NCBI RefSeq assembly: GCF_016587435.1 | Contig: NZ_BNJJ01000023.1 | Coordinates: 1-64,000 of the forward strand | Direction: 5' to 3' | Length of the DNA: 64,000 nt | Source of the DNA: Dictyobacter formicarum | Lineage (GTDB): Bacteria > Chloroflexota > Ktedonobacteria > Ktedonobacterales > Ktedonobacteraceae | In this document: positions 62,296 to 64,000 of the stretch, in pieces | Layout: each line of letters begins with the position of its first letter | Numbering within the stretch: position 1 is the first letter of the stretch | Program-made: the position numbers and the translations under genes | Notes under the pieces: generated by a model | What the model saw: the letters and a program-made list of their open reading frames with translations, nothing else | Database searches by the model: none | Told to the model about the DNA's origin: nothing

Positions 62296-63654
62296 TTAGG
62301 AATTTTCGGGGTTGCCGCCAAATCGTTTCAGGAGTCCTCCTTCTTTACTTTCGGCTTTTACCGGGGCTCTATCTGGTAGAGTTATGCCTGTCTTGATGGG
62401 CTTGAGCGTTTCAGTGTTGCTGGCTGTGATTTTTCCTATAGTTATTGGCTGCAACTGTTCTGTGTCGAGGTCGGACGATTTGATGAGCCGGGTTGGATGT
62501 GCCAGTCGAGGGCTGCTGCTATATGGGTGCGCCGACTTTTTGGTGTGCTGCGGGTAAATCGGCGCTTCGTTGTAAGCGGGCATATACGGCGTGAGCGGGA
62601 CAGTTCCGATGCCTGCCAGGCTGGGCGTGGGAGGGACCACTCCAATGTCGGCCAGCATGGGGGTGGGTGGAACTGGCGCCAGTTCTTCAGTGTTTGTGAG
62701 GCGCGGTATCGCGGCCAGGCTGGTACGCGTCCAGGTAGATGTGCCCGGGGCGATAATGACTTTGCGCCGCCGTAGTACCAGGCCAGCATATGCCAGGAGA
62801 ATGGCCAGCAGCATGATGCCTTCAATCAGCAGCGGTTGCTGTTGGCTGGCTGACTGATCAGGCTGGCTGCTTATATCTATTGGGCCCTGAGTACTATGGA
62901 TCGGCGTGGGTTGTGACTTTGGAGTTTGATCGTTATTGCCCTCGGTTTTGTCGAGCCAGAGTTGATGACGTTTTGCGCTGGCCTGTTGCTCCCAGTTTTG
63001 TTCGTTGCCAATTGGTATATAGGCACGCGCCTGGGGTGTGGGTTGCGCGGTTGGTGCAGCCTGGGGAATCGCCGTTGGAGTTGGTGGTGGCGCTTCATTA
63101 CGGTAGCGGGCCATCAGATTGACCACTTTATAGGCCCAGTTGCCAGAGCCGGAAGTGCCAACATAGGGTCCACTGATACTGTAGACGGTAGTGGCTCCCT
63201 GACTAACATATCTATTATGGAGCAAATTGAACCACTCGGTTATCGCTACTCCATAGGAAGGATAGATAGTGTAGCCGTCATAGGCCACCGGATAAACGCC
63301 GTTGCCACGCACACTGCCAGGATTACGGTCTCCCAGCCCGACGCCAGCCATGCCATCGTTTGTTTCGGTCCACCATACCGCCAGAGCAAAGGCATCATCA
63401 ATATTGGTGTTGCGTGAGGCCTGCTCGACGATGGCTCCTGTGCCAACCATAGGGCTTCCCACCTGGGCAAAAATATGATCTACGGTGGCAGCCGAAAGGG
63501 AAGGAGCACCAACAACCGACATATCCGCGGCCTTACTGCTTTGTTGCGTCTGCCAGAAAAATCCTGCTATTCCACCGACCACAATCATGAACGAACTGAG
63601 CGCGAGTAATAGATGAGTTTTTTGTCGACGCCGGGATCTAATTATGCTTGTCAT
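62296..63654 (-). CDS. Membrane-anchored glucosaminidase-like protein
   Basis: About 452 residues from the ATG at 63654 (MTSIIRSRRRQKTHLLLALS); an ATG 11 codons earlier is possible. N-terminal membrane anchor (THLLLALSSFMIVVGGIAGFF), then an extracytoplasmic domain of about 150 residues (ATVDHIFAQVGSPMVGTGAI; AFALAVWWTETNDGMAGVGLGDRNPGSVRGNG; AITEWFNLLHNRYV) resembling peptidoglycan glucosaminidase/lysozyme-like folds. A Pro/Thr/Gln-rich linker follows, a second span (LLIEGIMLLAILLAYAGLVL), and a long Pro/Thr-rich tail. Probable cell-wall or spore-related hydrolase or binding protein. Stands alone; the tRNA genes lie 60 bp downstream. Confidence 0.65.
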   Translation of the reverse strand: MTSIIRSRRRQKTHLLLALSSFMIVVGGIAGFFWQTQQSSKAADMSVVGAPSLSAATVDHIFAQVGSPMVGTGAIVEQASRNTNIDDAFALAVWWTETNDGMAGVGLGDRNPGSVRGNGVYPVAYDGYTIYPSYGVAITEWFNLLHNRYVSQGATTVYSISGPYVGTSGSGNWAYKVVNLMARYRNEAPPPTPTAIPQAAPTAQPTPQARAYIPIGNEQNWEQQASAKRHQLWLDKTEGNNDQTPKSQPTPIHSTQGPIDISSQPDQSASQQQPLLIEGIMLLAILLAYAGLVLRRRKVIIAPGTSTWTRTSLAAIPRLTNTEELAPVPPTPMLADIGVVPPTPSLAGIGTVPLTPYMPAYNEAPIYPQHTKKSAHPYSSSPRLAHPTRLIKSSDLDTEQLQPITIGKITASNTETLKPIKTGITLPDRAPVKAESKEGGLLKRFGGNPENS

Positions 63655-64000
63655 ACAAAATACCAACCTTGACTCTCTTACAAACATTTGTTAGAGACAT
63701 TATAAACAGACACATGAAATAATACTCTGCAGGGTCCGTATTTTTTTGAACGAGAAATGCAATATAGTTCGTTGATAATAGATATGATTGTATGTGCAGG
63801 TCAGCGTCTGATACAGATGCTGGCTTGTGGAATATATCTGCTCCTCAGCGCGCTAAGGAGCAAAGCACTCCCTTACGGGCGGGCGCATGCGCGCCCCAGC
63901 TATTGTTATTTGCTGACAGTGTGCACTGCGCATCAACAAATGGAAGATGTTTTGAGCTCCTATAAGATTGAAGCTCATGCCATAAGAAGACGATTATGAT
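63655..64000. other. Intergenic region with hairpins, no gene supported
   Basis: Contains dyads GCTCCT/AGGAGC near 63840-63862 and a GC-rich GGGCGCATGCGCGCCC near 63880. The open frame 63757-63999 crosses both and has no family-like sequence. Confidence 0.5.

Noticed and set aside
63757..63999. 80-codon frame at the right edge
   Set aside because: Crosses two hairpins, no SD, and sequence looks random.

Overview
The window looks like chromosomal DNA of a spore-forming, filamentous Chloroflexota bacterium of the Ktedonobacteria type. The grounds are mixed GC content, class II lanthipeptide genes with mersacidin-type leaders, a paired MaoC dehydratase operon, XRE-TPR regulators, and a SpoIIIAA-like ATPase with an R3H tail. 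This assignment is inference from gene content; there is no rRNA in the window.

Layout. 1-4.2 kb (minus strand): the proteostasis operon tig-clpX-lon, with lon cut by the window edge. 4.5-4.7 kb: tRNA-Gly and tRNA-Leu. 5.4-10.4 kb: an XRE-TPR regulator, a large TPR protein translationally coupled to an orphan ModB permease, and a MazEF-type toxin-antitoxin pair. 10.8-17 kb: pdxS-pdxT, a GNAT-like gene and the R3H ATPase in one run, then ilvA. 17.2-20.4 kb (minus): accC-fabF-accB, preceded by a promoter flanked by an inverted repeat.

20.6-29.9 kb (minus): a tandemly amplified class II lanthipeptide locus with three precursor genes and two LanM synthetases. All three precursor genes share leader, upstream region and a downstream hairpin. 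The third unit has lost its lanM, leaving a clean junction at about 29264. No exporter or protease is present. 30.3-47.5 kb: Lrp regulator, HlyD-like adaptor, a complete IS4-type insertion sequence with target duplication, two MaoC-type dehydratases behind a palindromic operator/promoter, two histidine kinases, a GlcD-GlcE fusion, an ECF sigma factor, several tiny proteins, RidA, and a divergent MFS/LysR pair. A dispersed family of GC-rich hairpin repeats sits between genes here.

47.6-62.1 kb: an integrative element of about 14.3 kb inserted in a tRNA-Val gene. A 133-bp near-identical direct repeat (86 bp perfect) containing the 3' half of the tRNA and its terminator marks both ends; the intact tRNA is at the right. 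Next to the left end is a tyrosine integrase and a Rep/relaxase-like protein. The rest is a tightly packed minus-strand series: SprT-like metalloprotease, AEP-type primase with a CHC2-like zinc module, a frameshifted multi-span membrane protein, a duplicated possible OB-fold protein, a lytic transglycosylase, a DUF488 protein and small cysteine-rich proteins. Two of its transcription units start behind the same 30-bp box. AT-richer plus-strand cargo includes a DUF6414-like protein, an HTH protein behind an AGTCA/TGACT repeat array, an SMR-like protein, and a DNA methyltransferase-nuclease fusion broken at a short C tract. No conjugation ATPase is visible, so the element is probably mobilizable or plasmid-derived.

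62.1-64 kb: tRNA-Leu and a membrane-anchored glucosaminidase-like protein.
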